A DNA stretch of 20,954 nt, from positions 1 through 20,954 of the forward strand of contig JACKCN010000014.1 in assembly GCA_020634015.1 (NCBI GenBank), in the 5' to 3' direction. Shown in pieces: positions 1-7,853 of the stretch. Under the pieces are notes generated by a model. That model was given only the letters and a program-made list of their open reading frames with translations. It did not search any database and was not told the DNA's origin. This DNA comes from Candidatus Delongbacteria bacterium. GTDB taxonomy: Bacteria > CAIWAD01. Position numbers and translations under genes: made by a program. The stretch's first letter is position 1. Every line of letters starts with the position of its first letter.

Positions 1-35
1 CCACCGGCGTCACCGCTGCGGAATGGGATTGATCC
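1..35 (+). repeat. Dispersed repeat, copy A (cut by window edge)
   Basis: The first 18 bases match, on the opposite strand, the interior of the right repeat arm near 1631-1650 (core CCACCGGCGTCACCGCTG). The bases that follow (GGGATTGATC) match the interior of the left arm near 240-250. This copy therefore has the same orientation as the copy at 156-340 and lies about 216 bp upstream of the matching part of that copy. The rest lies outside the window or has diverged. Confidence 0.6.
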
Positions 36-155
36 TTGGCGACAGCACACGTGCATCCAGGATGTCACCCCCGCGAAGCGGGTCGCCCAGAATGGGGGCC
101 CATTGCATGGCGCTCCGGCGGTGACACCGCAAACTCATTCTCGATTGGCACTGCT

Positions 156-340
156 GTCCGGCGAGCAAGCGCGGCGGCCCACGTCCATGCCCAACCAGTC
201 CGTCTCGATGGTGCCGCCACAGGCGTCGCCGCCGAGGAAGGGATTGATCACTCCTGGAGGGATTCGTCACCAGCGATCCGTCGAACCGAAGGGTGGGCAA
301 AGGCCCGACATTCCTCCGGCGCAACGACACATTTTCGGGG
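156..340 (+). repeat. Dispersed repeat, copy B (left arm of inverted pair)
   Basis: About 185 bp are the reverse complement, with mismatches and small gaps, of 1536-1712. Read by eye, the identical blocks are 156-184 against 1684-1712 (29 bases) and 199-220 against 1648-1669 (22 bases). A further well-matched segment around 290-340 pairs with 1536-1575 and contains the shared GACGACACA/TTTCGGG-like core. The two arms flank the secreted-protein gene at 713-1438. No transposase or obvious terminal structure is seen, so an intergenic repeat family or a non-autonomous element are both possible. Confidence 0.8.
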
Positions 341-712
341 CCGTGCCCACCACACGTGATGGCATCGTGGCACTCTTCGCCATGAGGACTTTCGCGTTCG
401 TGATTTCGCTGGCACCGGGACAGCCATCTGGAGATCTGCGTACAGTGCCCATGTACGGCATGATTGGTTTGTATCACCGTGGATGCGTGGGACACCAGGA
501 CACGCGGCCCCGGCACTGGTGCCCGATACTGAACGATGCGGTGGATTGCATTGGCGCTGTGGCGGGTTGCTGATACTGATAATACAGGCCTTCGCTTGCT
601 GGTATGGTTCTTGCGTTTCGGCAGCCGTTGTGCCCTTTTTCAGAACCTTCGCATCTGCAAGCGGACTGGCATCCGATGGACAGGTGTATTCAAGCAGCAG
701 GAGAAACGGACC

Positions 713-1438
713 ATGAAGACACTTGCCCTGATGTGGTTGACTCTGGTGATCGCTCAGACCCCTTTGCATGCGGAGACGGACTTCAGCGTGCATGGAGTCA
801 ACAATTGCACCTCGAATCCTCCCGGCAGTGGGCCAGGTTTCACGCTGGCCGCTGGCACACATCCAGTGGAATTCCTGGGCGGTGCCTGGTCGCTCTGGAA
901 CAGCGAAGGACAGAACGGTGGGCAGGAATGGGTCACCGTGGTCCGCGTCTGGATTCATGCCACGAATGAAATCGTGCCCATGTTCAATACCGGTTTCCAC
1001 CCCAGTCAGGCCACTGCCCAGGCGGCCGCCCAGGGTATGGTGTTTCCGCTCGAGCTGAGCGTGGCCAGCCAGGTCACATTCTTCGTTCATGATGGTGGCG
1101 GGTGCGGGGACAACCGGGGTTCCGTCATGTTGCGTCTGCAGGACCAGCAGGTGGCGGCCGCATTCGATACCCCCAGCCATTTCCAATTGTTGGACAACCA
1201 TCCCAATCCCTTCAACCCATCAACCCAGCTGCGCTTCAGCCTGGATCACACCGCGCAGGTTGAGCTGACCGTGTTCAATCTTCAGGGTGAAATGGTCGCT
1301 CGCCCGCTCAACGACCTGGTGGCCGGCGGGGAGCACAGCGTGCTCTTCGACGCCTCACAACTTCCCAGCGGTTGCTACGTCTACCGCCTGGAATCGGAAG
1401 GCCGCCAGCAGACCCGCAAGATGCTGCTGCTGAAATGA
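713..1438 (+). CDS. Secreted beta-sandwich protein with C-terminal T9SS-type sorting domain
   Basis: This encodes 241 residues. The ATG at 713 is chosen because AGGAG lies at 699-703 and the first 20 residues form a clean signal peptide (MKTLALMWLTLVIAQTPLHA). Residues about 21-145 look like an all-beta exported domain, and a loop at 127-137 (D-G3-C-G-D-N-R-G-S) is followed by a beta strand. This resembles the calcium-loop end of PA-IL/LecA-type lectin folds, which is an inference from pattern only. Residues about 158-241 form the sorting domain, with NPFNPS at 165-170, FNLQGE at 188-193, the GCYVYRL strand near 220 and a QTRKMLLLK end. Such domains direct export and surface attachment through the type IX or a Por-like system. 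The gene is monocistronic, converges on the beta-helix gene and is flanked by inverted repeats. Its ligand is unknown. Confidence 0.88.
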   Translation: MKTLALMWLTLVIAQTPLHAETDFSVHGVNNCTSNPPGSGPGFTLAAGTHPVEFLGGAWSLWNSEGQNGGQEWVTVVRVWIHATNEIVPMFNTGFHPSQATAQAAAQGMVFPLELSVASQVTFFVHDGGGCGDNRGSVMLRLQDQQVAAAFDTPSHFQLLDNHPNPFNPSTQLRFSLDHTAQVELTVFNLQGEMVARPLNDLVAGGEHSVLFDASQLPSGCYVYRLESEGRQQTRKMLLLK

Positions 1439-1475
1439 CCCTCGCGAGAGCTCGCGATGGATTGTGCTTCAAGAT

Positions 1476-1510
1476 ATCCCCCGGTCGCGGAGTGCGATCG
1501 GGGGATTTCT
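1476..1510 (+). terminator. Intrinsic terminator after the secreted-protein gene
   Basis: A 13-bp stem pairs 1476-1488 with 1494-1506 around the 5-nt loop GGAGT, with one G-U pair. It is followed by TTCT after the closing T. It begins 38 nt after the stop codon at 1438. A smaller perfect inverted sequence (TCGCGAG/CTCGCGA) lies just before it at 1442-1457. Confidence 0.75.
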
Positions 1511-1535
1511 CCTGTCAGCCCAGTTGCCGGGCTCG

Positions 1536-1712
1536 ACCCGAAACTGTGTCGTCGCGCCAGCGGAAAGTCAGGTCGTTTCCCACCCTGCAGATCACCATTG
1601 ACGAATGAATCGAGAAAGCTCAAGCCAATTCCACAGCGGTGACGCCGGTGGCGGCACCATCGAGACGGAATGGTCTGGCATTCACGTGGGCCGCCGCGCT
1701 TGCTCGCCGGAC
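1536..1712 (-). repeat. Dispersed repeat, copy C (right arm of inverted pair)
   Basis: This is the reverse-complement partner of 156-340; the identical blocks are 1684-1712 and 1648-1669. The stretch 1631-1650 also matches the start of the window (1-18). Immediately beyond the end of homology comes a CGCGAAGCGGG motif, and a similar CCGCGAAGCGGG motif occurs at 71-82. The recurring motifs suggest a family present many times in the genome. Confidence 0.8.
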
Positions 1713-1758
1713 CGCGAAGCGGGCCAAGTTTGCGCGGCGCGAGGTCTGCGAAGAGGGT

Positions 1759-1800
1759 CTTTCTTTGGCTCCACCTTGCTTTGGACCCGTCCAAAGAAAG
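1759..1800. repeat. Perfect 10-bp inverted repeat (hairpin)
   Basis: CTTTCTTTGG at 1759-1768 pairs exactly with CCAAAGAAAG at 1791-1800 around a 22-nt spacer. It directly follows the repeat arm ending at 1712 and may be part of the same repetitive unit. It could form a structured 3' end for transcripts arriving from either side. It lacks a proper U tract. Confidence 0.6.
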
Positions 1801-1912
1801 GTGGAAAGTGATGCATCACGGCAGGCCGTCCAGGGCCGAGGAAGCCATCATGGCGTCGCCTCGGCACACAAGAACCAACCGCAAGGCCTTGTAGACTCAG
1901 CAGGATCCGTAG

Positions 1913-1968
1913 CCCGGATGAAACTGCCGTATCCGTACTTCAGGGGAATCGCTCCGGCGCAATCCGGG
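1913..1968. repeat. REP-like inverted repeat
   Basis: CCCGGAT at 1913-1919 pairs with ATCCGGG at 1962-1968. Each is followed by a second paired tract (GAAAC after the left arm, GTTTCAT overlapping the right arm). The TAGCCCGGAT...ATCCGGG layout resembles repetitive extragenic palindromes known from proteobacteria. Only one copy is seen here, so membership of a repeat family is an inference. Confidence 0.45.
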
Positions 1969-2086
1969 TTTCATAAAATCAACAGGCTGGCGGGATGTTG
2001 TCTGGGTGAGATACATCGACCCGTATCGGTCCATGTGTTTCGCAAGGCAGGGGTGTCAACCACGATGTTGTGAGAACGGAGCGCGC

Positions 2087-4609
2087 CTACTGCAGAAGCA
2101 GCACTTTCCGGGTCTGTCGTTTCCCTCCTGCGGTCAACTCGATCAGATAGACGCCGCTGGAAAGACCGATGGCCTGGAAGACAATCTCGTGCTCCCCGCG
2201 TCCACGGCTCTCGTCCAGCAGGGTCTGGATTCGCTGGCCGCGCAGGTTGTAGACGCTGATCGTGACGCGCAGTGGCCTGTCGAGAGTGAATGGGATCCGG
2301 GTCATCGGATTGAAGGGGTTGGGATACGGTAGGCCCAGCTTCAATCCCTGTGGCAGATTGGAAGGACGAGGTGTGGGGCGTTGCAGAGCCACCCAGCTTG
2401 TATCGATCGCGAAGGCTCCGGGGCCGCCGGTGTAGCCCATGTCATTGCGCAAACCGCCCTGGCTGGGCCATCTGGCCTGACCAGGGTGCAATGGATCTTC
2501 AGCGTCGTGATACTGGGGTGCCGGACTACCCGCATCAATCGCAGGGGACGCCGGCGACAGCCAAGGCGCCCCCAATTCAGCATCGAACAGCGGATCAACT
2601 CCGATCAGGTTCCCAATGCCAGGCTGGGGATTGTCAAGCAGGCAGTACTCGAATTCAGGTGGAAGCCACTGTGTGATATCGAGTCCGGGATGTGTGAACC
2701 AATGGCAGGGATTTCCCCAGATGATGCTGTTGTGGATTTTCATCCGGGGAAAATCAACATTGAGACCGGCAAACAGACACACCGTCGAATTGTCAGTGAG
2801 CGTCACATTGCTGATTTGACTTGCCTCACCACCCGAGATCGCAAATGCGGTCTGCCAAGTCTGATGCGACAGATCATAAGGGTATGTGAAGTATGCGTCC
2901 AGCGAGTCCGTGCCTTCGACCAGAATGTTCTGCAGATCCAGAGTGTCTGCCCTGAAGAAAAGTCCCATTCTACCGTTGTTGCGCGAAACAAGATTGTGCA
3001 CCTCGTAATAGCGGAACGACGGCGCGTTGGATAGTCCCCCATCGTCGTTGTCTTCAATCAGCACGTTGTGCAGCACCATCTTGGGGTAGTACCAATCCGC
3101 CGGGCCCGTGGTGTTGTAGAACTGGACCGTGCTGCCCACCATGCGTGGGTCAACGGCAGGATCATCCGATGGGCGCTCCGGCACACTGTTTGGCTGGCGA
3201 TTGTTGCGTACGATGAGATCTTCGAACAGGACTTCCTGTGTAGGCCAGTGATAGGCAGCTCCCGTGACCAAGGCCCGTCCAAGATTCGCAGGGTGTTGAA
3301 TGCGAGTATCCCAGTTGTCCTCATGATCATCGGACAGATTGTTCTGAATGATGGTGCGACGATGAGTCCGGTTTCTGCCTATCAGATTGAATGTCCCGCC
3401 TGCTTCCCAGGCCAATCCCTGAACCTCGACAGTGATTGGCAAACCGTTCTGGTAGTATGGGTAGATCCGGGAAATGTTGTCCTGAACCACGACATCCTCG
3501 GTGCTGCAGCCAACAGTGTAAAGAACTCTTCCCATCGTGTTTGTCGCACTGTTTGACTCAAAGCCCTCTGGGTCCGCACCACTGACACATCCTTCCACCA
3601 ACAGATTTCTCACCAGGCCATACCCTTTGATGGTGACAATTCTGCCCGCATTGGTCGTGCAGTTCCGAATCGTGATCCGACTTGCCAACAAGCTGTCGTC
3701 GCTGCTGATGTCGATCACATCCTTGTTGACTCCGGATCCTCCCAACGGCTGATTCGAATGGCAGTCCTCCACCAGAATGTCTCTGGCAGTCATCAGGTAG
3801 GGTGGGGATCCATTGTCCAGGCTGAGCACCAATGCGGGTCCATCCTCCACACTGACGTTCCGGACTGACACATCGTGTACATCGTATGCGGCATGGCCAT
3901 GGATCGAAATGTACCCACCATCCCCATACCCCCCATCCACAATCAAATCGGATACCTGAATCGTATCAGCGGTTGCACTGATCAATCTTACAGGCTGAGG
4001 TGATGGATCTGCACGAAGGCGATCAATGCAGAGGAACTGGCAATTGGAAACCCTGATCTGGTAATGCACGCCATTTTCGTCAGTCAATCGGTCTGGGAAC
4101 AGATGGAGGTTGCTCAGTACCACTCGGCCAGGATAATGCGTCAGCCAGTTATGTGATATGATCGCCCCCTGATTGTGTGCTCGATTCTCCCTGAAGATCG
4201 AGTTCCGCACAGTCAAGTTGGCTAAGTAATCCAACTGGATTCCCCCAGCACTATTCACTGCAGGGCTGGGCTCGCCTAACCCCCGCTGAAGCGTGAGACC
4301 ATCAATCGTTAGCACATTGCTGGCCAAACTACGTACAACAATGAGGGTCCCCAACCACTCTCCATCTATGACTGTCATATTCACTGCTGTGGAGTCACCT
4401 GTGAAGAAGTCATCTGAGCACAGTGTTAGACTCTTGTCAGGCACGACCAGCCGCTCGAAGTAGGTTCCGGGCGCCAGCCACAGCGTGTCCCCGCTGGCAC
4501 AGGTATCAATGGCGGTCTGTATGGAAGGGAACTGGGAGGGTATGCGCAGCACGGCCGCATGGCCAATGCCGTGAACCAGCAGGATGAGCACCAGCAAGAT
4601 TCCTGGCAT
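2087..4609 (-). CDS. Large secreted parallel beta-helix protein with C-terminal sorting domain
   Basis: This encodes 840 residues. The start at 4609 is preceded by AGGA about 10 nt upstream and begins a signal peptide (hydrophobic to about residue 19, ending HAA). Residues 22-56 (IPSQFPSIQTAID...SGDTLWLAPGTY) are the typical opening of right-handed beta-helix proteins of the pectin-lyase fold. About 650 residues of irregular coil repeats follow, with recurrent V-x-N/D-hydrophobic turns such as LTVRNSIFREN and HNVLIEDNDDG. The end of this part has the 'SPAIDAGSPAP' motif often seen in surface beta-helix proteins. Residues 756-840 are the sorting domain (PNPFNPMT, YNLRGQ, GVYLIEL, QTRKVLLLQ). 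It is probably exported and cell-surface attached. A substrate or enzymatic activity cannot be assigned because I recognise no catalytic residues. The middle of the gene is visibly more AT-rich than its neighbours. Confidence 0.93.
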   Translation of the reverse strand: MPGILLVLILLVHGIGHAAVLRIPSQFPSIQTAIDTCASGDTLWLAPGTYFERLVVPDKSLTLCSDDFFTGDSTAVNMTVIDGEWLGTLIVVRSLASNVLTIDGLTLQRGLGEPSPAVNSAGGIQLDYLANLTVRNSIFRENRAHNQGAIISHNWLTHYPGRVVLSNLHLFPDRLTDENGVHYQIRVSNCQFLCIDRLRADPSPQPVRLISATADTIQVSDLIVDGGYGDGGYISIHGHAAYDVHDVSVRNVSVEDGPALVLSLDNGSPPYLMTARDILVEDCHSNQPLGGSGVNKDVIDISSDDSLLASRITIRNCTTNAGRIVTIKGYGLVRNLLVEGCVSGADPEGFESNSATNTMGRVLYTVGCSTEDVVVQDNISRIYPYYQNGLPITVEVQGLAWEAGGTFNLIGRNRTHRRTIIQNNLSDDHEDNWDTRIQHPANLGRALVTGAAYHWPTQEVLFEDLIVRNNRQPNSVPERPSDDPAVDPRMVGSTVQFYNTTGPADWYYPKMVLHNVLIEDNDDGGLSNAPSFRYYEVHNLVSRNNGRMGLFFRADTLDLQNILVEGTDSLDAYFTYPYDLSHQTWQTAFAISGGEASQISNVTLTDNSTVCLFAGLNVDFPRMKIHNSIIWGNPCHWFTHPGLDITQWLPPEFEYCLLDNPQPGIGNLIGVDPLFDAELGAPWLSPASPAIDAGSPAPQYHDAEDPLHPGQARWPSQGGLRNDMGYTGGPGAFAIDTSWVALQRPTPRPSNLPQGLKLGLPYPNPFNPMTRIPFTLDRPLRVTISVYNLRGQRIQTLLDESRGRGEHEIVFQAIGLSSGVYLIELTAGGKRQTRKVLLLQ

Positions 4610-4888
4610 GATCTGGATTCCTGTGACTGAGCCGCCGCCATGAGATATGCAGTGGCCAGTTTAGCGAATGGCGCAGTGGCGGGCTGGACCAATGTCAAGC
4701 GGTGGAACTGTCAGGTACCTGGATTGCCGGAAGGTCGCGGCAGGCCCGAAAGGGGCCGCTGCCAAGCGACGGATGACTTGCCGAAGCGCCGGAGTGCGGG
4801 CGTACGTACCATCCTGGCACCTTTCCCCGAGGTTGGAAGCACGGAAGGCGCGGTCCTGGCGGGGAAAACGACTGTGCCGCGGCTCCAT

Positions 4889-7744
4889 TCAGCGCGAGAG
4901 GTTACGGAAGATCTCCTTGAGGAAACGGCCGGTCTCACTGCCCTTGGTGGCGGCCACCGTCTCGGGAGTGCCCTGGGCGATGATCGTCCCGCCGCGCTCG
5001 CCACCCTCGGGCCCCAGATCGATGATCCAGTCCGCCGTCTTGATCACATCGAGATTGTGCTCGATCACCACGACGGTGTTGCCCGCCTCCACCAGCGCAT
5101 TGAGCACCTTGAGCAGCAGCTGGATGTCCGCGAAATGCAGGCCCGTGGTCGGCTCGTCCAGAATGTAGATCGTGCGCCCCGTGGGGCGCTTGCTGAGTTC
5201 GGTCGAGAGTTTGACTCGCTGGGCTTCGCCACCGGAAAGAGTCGTTGCCTGCTGCCCCAGATGGATGTAGCTCAACCCCACTTCCATCAGCGTGTTCAGC
5301 TTGCGGTGAATGCGCGGGATGGGACCGAAGAACTCGCAGGCCTCCTCCACCGTCATCTCAAGAGCTTCGGCGATGCTGCGGCCCTTGTAGTGCACTTCCA
5401 GGGTTTCGCTGTTGTAGCGGCGGCCCTTGCAGAGTTCGCAGGGCACGTAGACATCGGCCAGAAAGTGCATCTCGATCTTGATGATGCCGTCGCCGCTGCA
5501 GGCCTCGCAGCGTCCGCCCTTGACATTGAAGCTGAAACGGCCCGGGGCGTAACCACGCACCTTGCTTTCGGGCAGGGCGGCGAAGAGGTCGCGGATCATG
5601 GTGAACACGCCCGTGTAGGTTGCCGGGTTGCTGCGCGGGGTGCGCCCGATGGGGCTCTGGTCAATGGTGATCACCTTGTCCAGGTGTTCCAGACCGCGCA
5701 CACGGCCGTGAGGGGCGGGCAGCACGCGGGCGCCGTTCAGCTCGCGGGCCAGCAGCATGTTGAGCGTGGCGTTGATGGCCGTGCTCTTGCCGCTACCGGA
5801 GACGCCCGTGACACAGGTGAAGGTGCCAAGAGGGATCTCCAGCCTGATGTCCTTGAGATTGTTGCCCTTCAGGCCTTCCACCACCAGCTTCTGCCCGTTG
5901 CCCGGGCGGCGCGTGGCGGGTACGGCAATCAGATTCTCGTCGCGCAGGTAGTCGCCCGTGACACTGCTGCGGGCTTTCATCAATTGCTTGGGCGTGCCCT
6001 GGAACACCAGCTCGCCGCCGTGGATGCCGGCGCCGGGGCCCAGGTCGATCACCTGGTCGGCACGCAGGATGGTGTCGCGATCGTGTTCCACCACGATCAC
6101 CGTGTTGCCCAGATCGCGCAGGTGCTCGAGGGTTTCGATCAGCTTCTCGTTGTCGCGCTGGTGCAGGCCGATGGAGGGCTCGTCCAGCACGTACATCACA
6201 CCCATCAGCTGGCTGCCGATCTGGGTCGCCAGCCGGATGCGCTGGGCCTCGCCGCCGGAGAGCGTGCCCGCGTTGCGGCCCATGCTCAGGTAGTCCAGGC
6301 CCACATTCACCAGAAAGCCCAGCCGCCCCTGCACTTCCTTCAGAATGGGTGCGGCGATGGTCAGGTCATTGCCGGTCAGTTCCAGGTTCTGGAAGAACTG
6401 TTCCGCGTCACGGATCGAGAGCTCACACAGTTCGATGATGTTGCGTCCGCCCACGGTCACGGCCAGGGCGCTGGGCTTGAGCCGCCTCCCGCCACAGGTG
6501 GCACAGGGGCGCGAACTCATGAAGCGTTCGATCCATTCGCGGATGCCCGGACTCTGGGTCTGACGGTAGCGGCGTTCCAGGTTGGGAATGATGCCTTCCC
6601 AGCGACTGAAGTATTCCCAATTGCCCTTGCCGCCCGAATGGCTGCCGCTGAACTTGAGTTCGTCCTTGCTGCCGTAGAGGATCACCTGTTGGTGGGCCGG
6701 CTTGAGCTTCTTCCAGGGTGTGTTCAGCTTGAATCCCACCTTGCGGCCCACGGTCTCGATGGCGCGCAGGGGCCAGGTCTCGCCGTGGCTGGTGCCGTCG
6801 CCCATGGTGCCGATCGCGCCGCTCTCCAGGCTCAGCTCGGGGGCCACCACCACCAGTTCCGGATCGATCACGCGGTTGTGCCCCAGTCCCGTGCAGTCCG
6901 GGCAGGCCCCGAAAGGGCTGTTGAAACTGAACACGCGCGGGGCCAGCTCCTCGATGCCCACTCCGTGTTCGGGGCAGGCGAAATGCTGGCTGAAGAGCAG
7001 TTCGCGTGTCTCGGCCCCGGGGCTGTCCAGGATCACCCGGCAAAGCCCGGCGGCCAGTCCCAGCGCGGTTTCCACCGACTCGAAGAGCCGACCACGAATC
7101 TCCGGCTTGAGGATCAGACGGTCCACCACCACATCGATGTCGTGCTTGTAGGTCTTGCGCAGACCTTCGGCGACCTCGTCCAGCTCCTTCATCTCGCCGT
7201 CCACTCGCAGGCGCACGAATCCGGCCTTGCGGATGTGGGCGAAGAGGTCCTTGAACTCGCCCTTGCGCCCGCGCACCATGGGTGCCAGCACCTGCAGCTT
7301 GCTGCCCGCGGGCTCGTTCAGGATCTGGCTGACGATCTCCTCGGGGCTGGACTTCTCGATGGGGCGTCCACACTCAGTACAGTGGGGGCGGCCGATGTTG
7401 CCGTAGAGCAGGCGCAGGTAATCGTAGATCTCGGTGACCGTGCCCACCGTGGAACGCGGATTGTTGTGGCGCGTCTTCTGCTCGATGGAAATCGCCGGGC
7501 TGAGACCTTCGATGGAATCCACATCGGGCTTCTCCATCAGGCCCAGGAACTGGCGCGCATAGGCCGAGAGACTTTCCACATAGCGCCGCTGGCCTTCGGC
7601 GTAGAGCGTGTCGAAGGCCAGACTGGACTTGCCGCTGCCCGAGAGGCCCGTGATCACCACCAGCCTGTTGCGCGGGATACGCAGGTCCAGGTCCTTGAGA
7701 TTGTGTTCGCGCGCGCCGCGGATGTGAATATGACTGGGTTCCAT
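4889..7744 (-). CDS. uvrA: Excinuclease ABC subunit A (UvrA)
   Basis: This is the DNA-damage recognition ATPase of nucleotide excision repair, which loads UvrB at lesions. Its 951 residues are the full length for the family. Visible motifs are Walker A GLSGSGKS at 33-40, zinc ligands around C257 and C281/C284, and the CATC motif at 414-417. The first ABC signature LSGGEAQR is at 495-502 with Walker B LDEPS at 520-524. The second half has Walker A GVSGSGKST at 647-655, a zinc module with C746/C749 and C769/C772, the second LSGGEAQR at 836-843 and Walker B LDEPT at 862-866. The ATG at 7744 is preceded by AGGAAG at close spacing. It stands alone between the hemW end and the beta-helix gene. The complementary strand contains a 1041-codon open frame, which is a codon-bias shadow. 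Confidence 0.99.
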   Translation of the reverse strand: MEPSHIHIRGAREHNLKDLDLRIPRNRLVVITGLSGSGKSSLAFDTLYAEGQRRYVESLSAYARQFLGLMEKPDVDSIEGLSPAISIEQKTRHNNPRSTVGTVTEIYDYLRLLYGNIGRPHCTECGRPIEKSSPEEIVSQILNEPAGSKLQVLAPMVRGRKGEFKDLFAHIRKAGFVRLRVDGEMKELDEVAEGLRKTYKHDIDVVVDRLILKPEIRGRLFESVETALGLAAGLCRVILDSPGAETRELLFSQHFACPEHGVGIEELAPRVFSFNSPFGACPDCTGLGHNRVIDPELVVVAPELSLESGAIGTMGDGTSHGETWPLRAIETVGRKVGFKLNTPWKKLKPAHQQVILYGSKDELKFSGSHSGGKGNWEYFSRWEGIIPNLERRYRQTQSPGIREWIERFMSSRPCATCGGRRLKPSALAVTVGGRNIIELCELSIRDAEQFFQNLELTGNDLTIAAPILKEVQGRLGFLVNVGLDYLSMGRNAGTLSGGEAQRIRLATQIGSQLMGVMYVLDEPSIGLHQRDNEKLIETLEHLRDLGNTVIVVEHDRDTILRADQVIDLGPGAGIHGGELVFQGTPKQLMKARSSVTGDYLRDENLIAVPATRRPGNGQKLVVEGLKGNNLKDIRLEIPLGTFTCVTGVSGSGKSTAINATLNMLLARELNGARVLPAPHGRVRGLEHLDKVITIDQSPIGRTPRSNPATYTGVFTMIRDLFAALPESKVRGYAPGRFSFNVKGGRCEACSGDGIIKIEMHFLADVYVPCELCKGRRYNSETLEVHYKGRSIAEALEMTVEEACEFFGPIPRIHRKLNTLMEVGLSYIHLGQQATTLSGGEAQRVKLSTELSKRPTGRTIYILDEPTTGLHFADIQLLLKVLNALVEAGNTVVVIEHNLDVIKTADWIIDLGPEGGERGGTIIAQGTPETVAATKGSETGRFLKEIFRNLSR

Positions 7745-7787
7745 GAGTCTTCCTGTTCGTCTTGAGTGGCCTTCCGCGGAGGGAAGT

Positions 7788-7799
7788 CAGAGGCCTCTG
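7788..7799. promoter_or_regulatory. Perfect 12-bp palindrome upstream of uvrA
   Basis: CAGAGGCCTCTG lies 44-55 nt upstream of the uvrA start, in the 109-nt gap after hemW. Next to it is a short CTTCC/GGAAG inverted pair at 7771-7786. It could be a repressor operator or part of a terminator for hemW. It does not match a LexA box that I know, so any SOS role is speculative. Confidence 0.3.
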
Positions 7800-7853
7800 C
7801 TCGGCGTTCGGGCCCCAAAGGCCGCAAGGTCGCGCACGGGTGGGACATTGGGC

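Larger units (their letters stand above)
1..712. other. Non-coding stretch with repeat copies upstream of the secreted-protein gene
   Basis: I see no convincing gene here. Open frames exist on both strands, but their translations are Arg/Pro/His-rich, low in ordinary domain character, and shared with the repeat copies rather than with any protein family I know. The segment carries a partial repeat copy at 1-35, a fuller copy at 156-340 and a small CCCGC/GCGGG hairpin at 70-82. From about 540 to 712 it is the leader of the downstream gene. I could not pick a confident promoter there, although an AT-rich patch lies at 571-585. Confidence 0.6.
1439..2086. other. Intergenic region between convergent genes, rich in repeats
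   Basis: No gene is supported in these roughly 650 bases between two convergent genes. It holds, in order, the terminator at 1476-1510, the inverted repeat arm at 1536-1712, a hairpin at 1759-1800, a nested hairpin near 1833-1863 (GCCGAGG/CCTCGGC) and a REP-like inverted repeat at 1913-1968. Short frames here translate to repeat-type sequence. I found no clear U-tract terminator for the minus-strand beta-helix gene that ends at 2087. Confidence 0.6.

Noticed and set aside
10..1201. Minus-strand frames of 168 and 317 codons at the left end
   Set aside because: They run through repeat copies and through the antisense of the secreted-protein gene. No signal, domain or ribosome site supports them.
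4610..4888. Promoter for the beta-helix gene from a minus-strand TTGACA (4693-4698) and a GGCCC/GGGCC hairpin after uvrA
   Set aside because: No -10 element sits at a sensible distance from the TTGACA, and the hairpin has only five pairs and no T run.
4640..7765. A 1041-codon plus-strand open frame opposite uvrA
   Set aside because: It is the complement of a highly conserved gene with strong GC-rich codon bias. Its protein is rich in His, Ala, Gln and Leu and has no domain I recognise.
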